Below, piece after piece: positions 28,887 to 40,111 of a stretch of DNA of 58,367 nucleotides. This stretch comes from Seminavis robusta (Eukaryota; Bacillariophyta; Bacillariophyceae; Naviculales; Naviculaceae), in contig CAICTM010000581.1 in the NCBI GenBank assembly GCA_903772945.1, positions 1 to 58,367 of the forward strand. The letters run 5' to 3'. The position numbers and the translations under genes were made by a program. Within the stretch, counting starts at the first letter, position 1. Each line of letters starts with the position of its first letter. The notes under the pieces were generated by a model. The model saw only the letters and a list, made by a program, of their open reading frames with translations, ran no database searches and was not told where the DNA came from.

Positions 28887-30069
28887 AGACTACCGAAGCT
28901 GCAGAATAGATGATGATTGCCAGAAGGGCAGCCCCTGATAAAACGAAGGAGGGGTAGATCAATAGTACAAGCGAGAAACACAAAAGCAAATTCAAGGCAT
29001 CAAGTTGTACAGCAGGTGCTGCATTGGGTTATTCCTTCACTGCTGGTAAAGAGAGCAGTCCATCTAGCTAGCTATAGGCTTGTTCACCCTATCGTTAGAG
29101 TTCCGTACGTATAGTGAGCTGGGGCTTCATCGGAGCAACGTCCTTTTCCACTTTCGTCGGCAACATGACCAGCGGTATTGGAGTCGTCTGTTGTACGCAA
29201 ACAGGAAGCTTCTCTGGCTACATGTAGCTCCTGTTTTTGGAGGAGAACACATGGACGGGCAACCTGAGGAATGAGTCAGATCTGGATACAAGCTAGCTTG
29301 GCTGGACCACAACAGCCCACACAATGTTGCATTCAGACTTGTGTCATTTGGTATTCAAACAACAGAGCACCGAGTAACCAGCCTACTCCCAGCACAGCCA
29401 AAACAATATTGCTGGTAGCTGTTTACATCTCAGTCTCTTTGCAGCCTAACGATCAGAAGGCGCAAACGTAGGTTGACAAACGAAAGTGCACATGCATCCA
29501 AGGGCGGTGCAGCAAAGGTACCATCGCTGGCACTCGAAGGTTTTTCTGAACCGTACGGTTGCAGTTAAGCCCAGGCAGGTCTTGGCCTCATCTTAAATTT
29601 GCAGCACTAAAGTCGGCGTCTCTTCATACGAGACTGGTGACTCGAGGGACGAGTGATGAACGCAGTTGAGGCCAACGCACATCAGCACACAGGTACCAGA
29701 TACACCGAATAGGTGGTTATGATTGCCACTCGATAGTCCAAGGGGCAGAGTACTAGTATACAGGGATGTGAGCAAAACCAGCCATGCATCCATGACCACT
29801 CGCTTGCAACCACACAACCGTCTGCAAATGCAATGTACAGGCCCAAGACTGTTCTCCAGCGAGCGACACCGATCTGGCTCTATCTCTACTACACTGTGTA
29901 GTAGTTCATGGCAGAGCGAATTCTTTTAGTATGATAACGATATTGGGAGGGGATATTGTATCCTTCATATAATAGTTAATCTGTTTGCATGTAGAAGATG
30001 GAGAGACAAGTTTCATTTGATTGTTCAACGGAGCTAGGCTGCAACGTAAAACATTCAAGATACCAGACC
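28887..30069. other. Spacer between convergent genes
   Basis: About 1.2 kb with no supported gene, between the ends of the SDR gene (plus) and TPR-like copy 2 (minus). Open frames are short and without motifs. Confidence 0.5.
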
Positions 30070-30795
30070 TCAAGCAGCCGAAGCTCCCATGCAGACTGCA
30101 TGGCTGAGCATTTGAGCGTTCAAGAACATTTCATCGAGTTGTGAGTACGTGTGGCTCAAAAGGTTGCCTTCGTTGTCAACAGCAGTAAGGACAGGTTCCA
30201 ACTGCTGTTGAAGCTGGCAGGCCAATTCAGCAGCATTTGCCTTGCTACCCAGATACTGGTACTGGATCTGGGCTTTGTTATTAAGGCATGCCATGCTGAC
30301 AAACAAACACAATGTTGGGTCAACGTGAGGGGATGACATCATCTCTCCAGAGCAGAGTTCATAAAGGCGGGAGGCTTTCTGAATTCGAGCCATCTTTTGG
30401 TGCTTGACACCGTGGACGTGATAGGTCAGAGCAAGGTTGAAGAGGATAGCCACAGCAGCCATGCTGTGAGTTTGCACAGAGTCACTGCCATCTGTGCCAA
30501 TCTGCAAAGACAAGGCTTCGCAGTGGATGTAGAGACCAGATTCATCGTCACTGAGCCCTTGAATCGACACTGAGAGCCACACTGGAGACTGGATGGAACC
30601 TTCGTTGGCAACTGGGGCCGTCGCAACTCCTTGTTGGACAATGGTTAAAGCTCTCGTGAAGCATGCAAGGGCGGCCTGAGTGTCGTGACGCGCAAGATGA
30701 CCAATGCCTTGGTCATTGAGGTACATGTATGCTTGCTGGCGACTCCCAGAAGAGGGCTGGTGGAGTTGGTTGCTGTTCATCGTGGTAGTGGCCAT
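30070..30795 (-). CDS. TPR-like repeat protein, copy 2 of 3
   Basis: A 241-residue protein using the ATG at 30795 (MATTTMNSNQLHQ). The frame is open 46 codons further up, but the paralogues favour this start. It shows the family blocks LNDQGIGHL, ALACFTRALTIV, AILFNLALTYHVHG, ACLNNKAQIQ and EMFLNAQMLSHA. The middle part is shorter than in copy 1. It is on the opposite strand from copies 1 and 3, so this is dispersed rather than tandem duplication. A helical protein-interaction role is inferred; no catalytic motif is seen. Confidence 0.8.
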   Translation of the reverse strand: MATTTMNSNQLHQPSSGSRQQAYMYLNDQGIGHLARHDTQAALACFTRALTIVQQGVATAPVANEGSIQSPVWLSVSIQGLSDDESGLYIHCEALSLQIGTDGSDSVQTHSMAAVAILFNLALTYHVHGVKHQKMARIQKASRLYELCSGEMMSSPHVDPTLCLFVSMACLNNKAQIQYQYLGSKANAAELACQLQQQLEPVLTAVDNEGNLLSHTYSQLDEMFLNAQMLSHAVCMGASAA

Positions 30796-32526
30796 GATCT
30801 CCGTCTCAAAAATGTTTGACAGTAACTGTTGCTTTGTTTGTGATTGCGAAGTAATGGCGTGTGCTTTTGTGAGAGAAAAAAAAGCTTTCCGTGAAAAGAG
30901 GTACAGTACGCTGTGTACGCTGGTGGCTGTCACTTGCCTGTTGTGCTTTTCTTGGAGAGATTTCCCGAAATAGAAAAGAACCGGGTCATCTCATGCAAAC
31001 CATTCTGGTTCTAGCCGCTGTAGATCAGAGGTCACGAAAAGTGCATTTGCCTTCGATGGAGAGTGGAGGTAATTTATTGCAACAAATTATTTTGGAAATA
31101 CCATAACTACCTGGCTTAGACAAGGCTTCCCTGGATTTCCGAAAATAATGGATGCCGCTATGCCGCTTGCCGCTTACGGACCGGTAGACCGGTACATATG
31201 TAGTATGATATAATCAAGGACAATACCGGTTTGGAGGCTGCCAAGCCAATTCTCACTCAGTCGCAAAAGAAATATGTGTGGCAATCATGAGATCAGGGGC
31301 GATTCTTTGGTGATTCTTTGTCGCTCGTCAATGCAATGGTCATCCAGTGACCACTCAAGTCTGCCCTAGCAAATCAGTAATCAGTACTACTAGTCTCTAG
31401 CTAGAGCTACAGTACTAGCTAGTATGCAGCTTTATCCGGTCCATCGGTACCGTAACAATTAATGCGCCTACTACATAATGCGTACATGTAGCCGCAATCA
31501 AAAAGCTAGGTCGACTGGCAGCTTCGGGTTGCTGTGTTCAAATCGAGTTGCAAATCAATCCAGCTTCCTGTAGTTCGCACCTGTGTCACGTTGGCCGTAG
31601 ATCCAAAAGAGAGGCTCTGAAGTCATAACGTCATAACACACCCAGCCACTGAGTGCATATAGCTAGCTAGTAGCACATGTATGCATATGAGTAGCTAGCA
31701 AGCGGGTCATAAAAGCCAGCACCAGGAATCAATGCCTCGAAGCCCATCAACCACTCCCTATTCTTCGTCCATTCGGTTTTACTTTTCAGGGGCATTTTCA
31801 GCCAGCTTCGCCAAGAACTCCCGTGGAGGGCAGCAGCTGGCACCCACCAATCAGGAACCATTGCTTGTGTCCATGTCACTACGTCCTTCTTCGACCTGAG
31901 CCCACAGACCCTGTTGCTCTTAAAATATTGACAAGCCCACATTGCCGCTGCATTCTCGATAACCTGCATACAGCGAGAACTGAAAGTTTTCCCGAGGATA
32001 TCATTCGGGGATGTTCTAGATGTTCCCATGCAGAATCTTGTCGCCATGTCGCCTGAGAAGAGCTGTCGCCTGAAAGCTGAAAGTATGAACATCAACATGC
32101 CCATGCCCAGACTCAATTACTTTACTCAGGGCCATCGGCTGCCCGACAGAACCTGCCCCGTGCCTCAGTGCGGCAAAATCGAATAGCCTGGGCTTTTCGC
32201 TGTCAGTGGCCTCGCCGCTCGCCCCCCTTGATCCGCGAAGTCAGGCAAAGCTTCCACGCCAAACCCACTGAACACAACAGTCATGTCAATAAGCTCTTTG
32301 TCGAGTTCGATCGTTACACGCCCTCCTATTAATTGATCCCCAGCTCTTGACAACGATGAAACGAATTGTTGCTTGGATCCGGAGCTTCATTCGCCAGATG
32401 ACGGGTCCTTTTGCAAGGAAGAACCAATAGGTAAAGTGACATCTCATTCATCGGAGAGGCAGGTCTGCATCACCACGACAATCTTCGTCCATGTACTGAC
32501 TGACGCTCGTTTCCTCCTCGTTTCTT
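30796..32526. other. Intergenic region with a possible gene relic
   Basis: No firm gene. CTAG and ACCGGTA words are frequent at 31180-31500. A minus-strand segment at 32165-32390 is coding-like (see separate entry). A 149-codon minus-strand open frame at 31667-32116 has no recognisable motif. Confidence 0.4.
32165..32392 (-). pseudogene. Possible relic with an arrestin-like strand motif
   Basis: Read on the minus strand, this segment gives SRAGDQLIGGRVTIELDKEL followed by IDMTVVFSGFGVE. A 'G(D/E).(V/L).G.V.(I/L).L' strand followed by a hydrophobic strand and 'GF' is seen in arrestin N-terminal domains. The frame closes after 62 codons from the first start-like codon, so only a fragment could remain. 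Weak evidence. Confidence 0.2.
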
Positions 32527-33660
32527 TCACTGTCGTCTAGATTGCCGCAAATTTGACCTTTGTCCACTTCCACAGCTTCCGAGTTGGTTGTAACTGTCAA
32601 CTGGTGCTATTGTAGTTATCGTCTCCAATGCAAGGATCTCTGCCGAACTACTCAAATCTTTTGCCTCCGTAAGGTCTGCCAATCCATTCTCATCGTGCGA
32701 CAAATGATTGACGGAAATATCGAATGTATTGGGCTGCTCTTCTTCCTCTTCCTTGTCTTCTACACCGTTGCCATCCTCATCACGGAACTGGTGAGACGAA
32801 GATCCTCCCGATGTGCCAAACGATCGACTGAGAGACGTTCCATGACCGCCTCTGGGTGTCAATTCGGACGACCTCATGAGAGAGCTGCCACTTTGTCGTG
32901 ACATGACGGAACTCCTGACCGCATGGCCTTGTTGGTCGTCTTTCGTACCGATTGGACGGAACTTCTGACGGATTCCACGGCATTGTCGACCACACAGCAA
33001 GCACACCCGGGGTATCATAAAGGCATCAATGAGCCAAATAGGAAAGGGTATCTTTACTCCGAGATCTTCACAGAGTGCAACCAACAGCGCTGGTGTCCAA
33101 ACCACTAAAAAGGCGCCAATAAAGACGGCAGCCTTGTGCAGTGCAAGTCGGCTGTTTCGTGCCCTTCGTTGGACCCATTCCGACGAGTATTGTGCCATGG
33201 CTCGTTCCTGCTCTCGTACCGTTTTGTAAATAACGGCCACGCTGCAAATGATGGTCAGCATGCAAATGGAAAATGACACAATCTGTGCCACACTGCGCCA
33301 CATCCAGGTATGATTGCCTCTAATGCAGGGGATATCAGGATAGTGGTCACAACCAACGGGGTAGGTAATGACGTAGCACAAGAATGGTGTGGGATTGTAG
33401 AGTTCGAAAATGAGGCAGATGGTGGCCAGCAGCAATGGGATAATTCCTGCCATGCAGAGAGGGTTCCAGGCTGGCTTCGGTCCACTGGTATTTGACACAG
33501 AGTAAAAGTTGACGCTGAGACTGGCACAACTCTTTATCTGCCACAGAAAGGTACCGATGTTAATTAACACGTGACAATTGTTGCTAACAATCAGGAGACC
33601 TACATACGACCAACCACCACGGCACACCCAACACCACACCAGACACCCACCCTTGTACAT
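32527..33660 (-). pseudogene. Seven-TM receptor (GPCR-like) lacking its N-terminal helices
   Basis: An open frame of 377 codons. The protein-like part begins about residue 43 and resembles diatom receptors of the family-1/cAMP-receptor-like type: WNPLCMAGIIPLLLATICLI (TM4), a CYVITYPVGC...CIRG loop, SFSICMLTIICSVAVIYKTV (TM5), a basic loop, AAVFIGAFLVVWTPALLVAL (TM6), a short TM7 region (FPIWLIDAFMIP) and a long Ser-rich tail with an acidic run. TM1-TM3 are absent, and upstream DNA to about 34000 offers no matching exon. The first 40 codons (Trp/Cys/Gly-rich) do not look coding. A CTGTGGCAG acceptor-like site near 33540 suggests an exon boundary there. 5'-truncated gene or remote first exon. 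Confidence 0.7.
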
Positions 33661-36600
33661 CCAGATCCAGTGTGGTGAACACTGTTGACTAGATCTACGC
33701 TGAAGGAAGTACTGTAGACCTATTTCCAGACTGGTAGTTCGAAAATATAAATGCTTATTCTGGCTTGCTGACTAGCTAGGAGGCTAGCTAGGAACAGCAA
33801 AGCACCGAGTTGGTGATTTGGACTGTACCGGTAGGTATGGAGGTACCGGTAGGTAGGAGCTATAGAGCTGCTATGGTACCTTTTTCTTTCATCCAACTCC
33901 CCATATCACCAAAAGAAAAAGCCCGACATCTCTCGAGCCGAATCATACACCGTCGACCTAATCAACACGTGTAGTACTAGTAGGGGTCCAATAAGCCATA
34001 CCGGTACGTATGCTCCTCCGAGGAGATTGTCCATTCTCAACATCTCCAATAATTCCAATGCAAACCAGAACCTGTTGTCAGAAGCTTGATCTACATGTAC
34101 GGATCGGACTGCAAATAATACACGGCACCCAACACCCTCACCACAGGGTGCCCTACCGCACTGGGATGAATGATTCAATCGCCATGATCATGGATGGATA
34201 CTTGTTCGCCCTCTTTCATTGTTGCCACGCGCTCATCCTTTACAAAGATTTCATGACATGAGTCTTCGTGGGCATTGGATGTAAAGGGGAGAGAGCGACC
34301 GACTGGCAGTGGCAAGCTCTGTGCCGTTCATAGGCGTCTGAAAGCAACAAAAACAACTAGCCATTGCTGCATTTTAGCATTGAATGCTGCCCAGCCAGGA
34401 AATGTTGCCTGTGTTGATTATCATGTCATCAAATATGGTTGGGCCTTCATGTTTTCGCTGGGAGCAACCTCTTTGGATATACCCAGGGTAGGTTTGATGT
34501 TTGGGAGACGGAGAAGATGGCACAAGAAGATCTTTGACTTTGAATCACAGCAATGGTCGGTGTGCGGTTCTCGTGGAAGTGCATACCATGAAGAAAAAGA
34601 AGTTCGTGCTGCTTGCATCGTTCTTTGGGCTGCTGGTCATGTTGTAATAGAAAAAGAATTGATTAGTACTAGTAGAAGAACACGAGCAGCACAAACATGC
34701 TTGCTCATGTGCTCCACACTCCAGCAACCATGTTGTCGCTGTTGACATGACAACCACGGGGGGCTCAAAACTAGTAGAAGAAAAAGAAGGCACCTGGAAT
34801 CTGGGAGAAGCGGAAACTGGGATCGGCAAGATGCCGCTGCAACTTCAAAGATCCTGCAACTTCGCTTCACATAACAGCTCTGTTTGCCAACCCGGTCTTG
34901 GCTTGCTTCTTTTTGCTGGCATGAACTTTATTGTGACCATCATCATTCCTTCCGCCACCGGTCGGCGTGTAGGAGTGGGAATGAAATCTGAATCAATCGA
35001 ATCTACCGAGTACACGTACAAGCTACTACTAGCTATGCCATACCGGTAGAGTAGACTGGCTAGACTACTGGCTAGATCTGGCTGGCTACTACCGTACTCT
35101 CTACGTGGTAATCTAGTAGCTCTAGCTAGTGGTACGTACATCGTACCTGTAGAGCCAAAGAGTGGAGGTGGGTGGGTTTGGGTGATCTGGTGTTCTAATG
35201 TCATGTTGTTTTCGCTGCCGTACGCTGTGTATCATACGACGAGCTGTCTTTCTTAGGGGGCGTGACGTCTGAAGAAGCAGCGGAAAAGCACTTCTACTTT
35301 TGCCTTGAGATCTACTACGAGCTGGCCCGAGGAGCTTCGCTGCTTCTTCAAAAGTTACGTGACAAGACTCTATCGGGAACCTGCTTCTTTCTCGCTCGCT
35401 CGGACAAACTCCCGCATGAAACCTTTTGATAGATCCTCTACGCACTACCAGCCAGGGTAGTCTAGTACCTGCCAGTGGTAGCAAGATCCACGTTCAACAC
35501 AAGCTTTGCTTGAGAAGCGATTTGAGAGCAACTGCATCTAGCCTGCTAGCTAGCTAGTTGCTACTCAGAGCACCAAGACTACTTGTAGCTGCGATCGTAG
35601 AATGCTTGCGTATTGATGAGAGGTACACTGAGTTTGGTCACTTTACTCTAGCTAGCAAGAGATCTTGCTTCTCGCTCTTGGCTCAAATCGAAAGATCTTA
35701 CTTCTTTCTCCAACAAGGAACAACGAAGCATGCTCCCCCAAACACCGTTATTGCGACAAGATAGGTACCGGTATCCTTCTGCAATACTGCAAGCTGTTGC
35801 TGATTAGTTGGATCTAAAAGGCAATAAAAGGATGCTAAGCCAGTTTCTCGAGTGACGGTACTCGTACAGTACGTTTAGTGCCCACAGACAGTCTTTGTTG
35901 GCAATCTTGGGCTTCTAAGTTCTAAGATCAGACTCGAGCGAGATGTGGCTCCAAACTCCAAACTCCAAAAGGACTGGCCAGAAATCAGTTCACTTTCATT
36001 GATGTTGTAATGTCCTCTTGGGCTCCTTCTGTGACTCAACATCTCCACACTCCTCACTACTGGGTAGCTGCCACTTTCTAAAAGTTGGACTTCTTACCAT
36101 TAACACCATCCAGGCATAGAGAACTCGAGATCATTCCGCGACCAAGCTCCTCCTCACCTCCAGAACATTCGAGCCCTTGAAAGCTTGAAAGCCATAAGTC
36201 TAACTACTGCTTTAGTAGTGCGCAAGCAATAAAGGATCCAGGCAGCTTGAGTAGAAGTTGTAGGCTAGTACTACATGTAACTAGTTTCTTCTGGCAACTG
36301 GAAGCGTTAGCTGGGGCCCCTCAAAGCTCCAGACACAGATCTATAATCCTTTATGGTTATCGGTAGCCAGAAAAGAGGAGAAATGGATTGATCGCCCGAG
36401 CGACACTAGACTACTAGATCGAGGGCATTGAGGCATTGAATTATTGATGGCTGCCTCCGCTGCGTATCGTACGGTATTATTGGTACGGTGGGGGCTGAAT
36501 CTTGGTTGTTTCTGTGCTGTTTTTGCAATTACATGTTAGGTATTGGTGGGTTCTTGGTAGGATGCAACCGGTTCATGAAAAGAGAGATGATGCGAAACAA

Positions 36601-38206
36601 AGCTTGCGCAATGTGGGAGTGAAGAAAGCAGCGATAAATTACATGTATTATTGTCTGCCCCCCCCCCACCCTTTTCTCTATCCCTGTCAACAGTCAACAG
36701 TTAGTTACTGTCAACTGTCAACTGCAAAAGCGCTAAACCATCGCCATGTCGCCAAGTGAGTGTTCCGTGAGTTGGAACTAATCTGTAGTTTAGCTGGTCA
36801 TTCAAGGAGCTTTCACAGCCTCTGTGTTGACTTTTGAGCTGTTACAGGATACTGTACTGGAGTTATTTATTTGTTCTAGTTCTACTGGGCTTGGCGGGGG
36901 AAGATTTGCATTCTCTGGTAGCCAACCCTCAACCCTTGCCACCACCATAGCTGCCACCATCATCAAATCACCAAAATTAATACCCTGACCAGCACGGTAC
37001 TAGCTAGCGTACCAGCTAAAAGACTGTTACGTTTACAATACAGGTAGATTGTCCGTATTCGGTATCGTGGCTACTGACCATCGATGTTTCGGTATCACCA
37101 CCATGGTGGTGGTGTTATTAGCTTACCGTAGCTTGTAGATAGCTATCCGGTAGCCCGGTAGTTGTACAAGTGGACCGGTACGAAAAGCTGGGTGGTTTAC
37201 GCAACAAAATATTAATTTTATAAGTACTCGGAATAGCTCAGACAATTAACAGGACAAGAACCAAAGGCACAAAGATTGCACAGGCTAGCTAGTAGCGAGT
37301 TCTGGCTAGGCTTTACGTGTTGAAGTACGGTACCGTATGCTAGCAGCGCATCCACAGTCATCTCGTAGTCAGGCTTTAGGTTGACTTTGATACCGCCGAG
37401 TTGTTCTCTGGGGGAGAGTTTCATTCTGGGGCGTAGCCCTTGATAAAAGACCCCTGACCCACTTCAAGCTGGATTAAGTGTGAGAACCTGTGGTACTAAT
37501 TCGCTTGGAATCACGGACTTTAGGACAGCATTATGTCAGTGAAGTTGGAACAGATGGTGGTCAGAACCAGGAGCATTGTCCATTATGACATTGACTGGAA
37601 ACTTTTGGATAGTGATGAGAACCTGATTTTTGAGAGAAGTCTTGAGGCTTCGCAAACTTGCAGCGTGTACCATTCGTGGTTCGAATTTGGCCTTTCAGAA
37701 AAGAAGGTCAAATAAAGTATTAGAGGGTGCTGCAGAAAGAACAGATCAATAGCCACAAGGGTTGGCATCGAGCATTAACAAGCGTGAATGACGAAAAGGT
37801 GAAGAAGGATAGATGATGGAAAGACAAGAAAGTCCGCTTTGACCGGCACATTCGTTGGTCCTGTAGGTATGGCTACTGACTTGCACGCTGGTTGCCCCTG
37901 ATGTTTCGTCGAAGGTAGCTGCCCCCTTATTTCATTCGCTTTCTTTTCCCCCGCGACAGCTGTGCCACAGTCTTTTCCTTCCTCTCTTTTCCTCTTTGCC
38001 AAATTGCCAAGATCAAGCCTAGCTCGCTACTATCGGTAGTAGCTCACTTCAAAAGATCAAGTGGTCGAGATACCCAGAAGCTACCCAAAAGCTACCCCCT
38101 GCTACCCAACCCAATAAGCTCACAAATCGAACAGTTTCTCTCTTTGAAACACTTCTACTTTCACCCCTCTACCGAGCACTTCAACTACTATCAACTAATA
38201 AGCAAG
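33661..38206. other. Gene-poor stretch of 4.5 kb
   Basis: No supported gene. It is dominated by CTAGCTAG, ACCGGTA, GTAC and TACATGTA words (for example 33770-33860, 35020-35140, 36980-37180), with a C12 homopolymer at about 36657-36668. Open frames up to 156 codons occur on both strands without motifs. Confidence 0.5.
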
Positions 38207-38968
38207 ATGATTTCTGTTTCTAATTTGGAATACATTATCCACCTGAACAATGAAGGTACGGCAATGCTGGCATCGTCCAATGAACGATTGGCCCGTCAAG
38301 CGATGAACTTGTTCCGCCAAGCACTGGCAGCCATTGACGAGTTGGACCGCAAGAGCAATTTTAATCTCTTTGGAGCAGCCATGCCAGCAGCAATGGGTCC
38401 TTCGGTCGACGACGTCTGCTGTTTCTGTACCGTTCCAGTGCCCGCCTTGACCGACTCGACGGTGGACAGTACCTTTTTCTACTGCCGTCAAGGCATTTAC
38501 TTGAAGCCAGCCGCCCTCGCTCATGCCATGTCTCTGGACGGCGTGAGTCAACTACTGCGTTTCTTTTTGGCGGTCGTCTTGATGAACACGTCGCTGGCAT
38601 GCTACAAAGTGGGCCGCTACTTTTGTCTGCAGCAACGACCGGAATACCAATTGAAGGCAAATGACCTCTTTCATCGATCCCTCCATCTCTACGTGGAAAT
38701 CTCCAATCTCTACGACGCCACGGAACAGGCCGCCGACTTGGCCTATTTTGCCATGGTCGCCAAGAACAATTTGGCATGGATCTTTCTCCATTTGGGACAT
38801 CGATCGCATGCCAAACAGGCACAATCCCAGCTCCTACAAGTCATTCAAGATCAGGGCAAGACACTCACCACACCAGAAGCACAAGAATGTGCCAAGGAAT
38901 TCTTTCTCAATACCACAATCATGTCCATGACCGGGTATTGCTCCAAGCTTCCAGCGGGGGCTGCCTAA
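38207..38968 (+). CDS. TPR-like repeat protein, copy 3 of 3
   Basis: A 253-residue protein from the ATG at 38207 (MISVSNLEYIIHL). The frame is open 21 codons further upstream, but this start matches the paralogues. Family blocks: LNNEGTAML, AMNLFRQALAAID, FFLAVVLMNTSLACYKVG, FAMVAKNNLAWIF and EFFLNTTIMSMT, then a short Ala-rich end. The blocks 'NNEG', 'NN.A' and 'EFFLNT' are shared with copy 1. A helical protein-interaction role is inferred. Confidence 0.8.
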   Translation: MISVSNLEYIIHLNNEGTAMLASSNERLARQAMNLFRQALAAIDELDRKSNFNLFGAAMPAAMGPSVDDVCCFCTVPVPALTDSTVDSTFFYCRQGIYLKPAALAHAMSLDGVSQLLRFFLAVVLMNTSLACYKVGRYFCLQQRPEYQLKANDLFHRSLHLYVEISNLYDATEQAADLAYFAMVAKNNLAWIFLHLGHRSHAKQAQSQLLQVIQDQGKTLTTPEAQECAKEFFLNTTIMSMTGYCSKLPAGAA

Positions 38969-40111
38969 TCTCTTCCGACTTTCTTTTGTGGCACCAACAG
39001 AGGCCACTGTGTTCCATTCCTCCCGACTTTCTTCCCTTCTTTCTATCTACCTACCATTACCTCCTCTCCGTATCATTGTTAAACTTTTTGCATGATAAAT
39101 TGCATATTTCATAACGATTACATCATCTTTTCTTCTTTGATACATTCTAGCTAGCTACATGTATCCATCTGCCGTTGTGCTACTCGGTAGCTACCGGTAC
39201 AGCACCTACCTAAATGTACCGTAGGCCCTCGTATCTTACACCTCCAGAAGTTTGCTTAGCTTGGGGTCACTCGAGGCGAACTCGTAGTTGGTCCGCAAGG
39301 GTGGAACCGTACCGTAGTCTATCCTCTAGCTAGACAAGTCCAATGGATCGGATCCGAACCAAGATGTTGCGGGCAGTGGAGCGTTCCTGTCTCCCGAACT
39401 GGCTAGTGGCCACCCCGTAGAGCTTGGCTGTAGCTAGCTAGCTACTAGCTACTAGCTAGACTATGATCAAGCAAGTACTGTAGCGCACTTCTCGCCAGAT
39501 GTACCGCACCTGTTCGCAAAAGAAGAAACAGAGAAGCTGGGTGGAAAGAGCTGTGGAAAGTCAACGTGATAATGTGGTTGAGTCGTTGAGTCCAGTCCTT
39601 GCACCGAGCACAGCCTCGTTTGACCCAACATAATAATAATATTGCATTGCTTTTCACGTCCGCTGTCATTGCTTCCTTCGTCCCCCGCTTTGTTGGTTTC
39701 TTTGTGCGTCCAGGCCAGCCACTCATCAATGGAAGTACAATTGCTACAGTCTATTGCGTCGGTGCAAGAGAGCAGCTGTAGCCCCATCGTGCCAATGCAG
39801 AAGCACCAAGGACACCATGATTGATTGGCAGCTGCTTGCTGAGAAGGACACCATGATGATTGGCGGCATCGTGCGGCTGAGAAACCAACGGCAAAGAGGA
39901 CGGTTCCAGCTAGAAACGCCAACGGCAAAGATGCCAACTCGGACACATCGTCGTGGCTTGGCAATAAAAGATATGCGCAAGGGAAAAGATATCCAAGGGG
40001 GAAATAGGTGTCCAGCATAACCATTCTGTTGCAATATTCCTTTGCTTTGTTGGAGTTCATTTGATCATTTCACAACCATAACTAAGAAGGAGCACCATCA
40101 TCAAGAGAACC
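38969..40111. other. Spacer between TPR-like copy 3 and the 5'-nucleotidase-like gene
   Basis: No firm gene. CTAG/ACCGGTAC words lie at 39145-39460. A 197-codon minus-strand open frame (39467-40060) has a hydrophobic N-terminal part but no motif and is not accepted as a gene. Confidence 0.45.

Noticed and set aside
31667..32116. A 149-codon minus-strand open frame
   Set aside because: Protein-like in places but no motif, and the plus strand is open over much of the same region; strand and reality cannot be decided.
39467..40060. A 197-codon minus-strand open frame with a hydrophobic N-terminal part
   Set aside because: Cys/Ser/Trp-rich composition changes abruptly along its length and no family or signal is convincing; it abuts the start of the 5'-nucleotidase-like gene, where the promoter should be.
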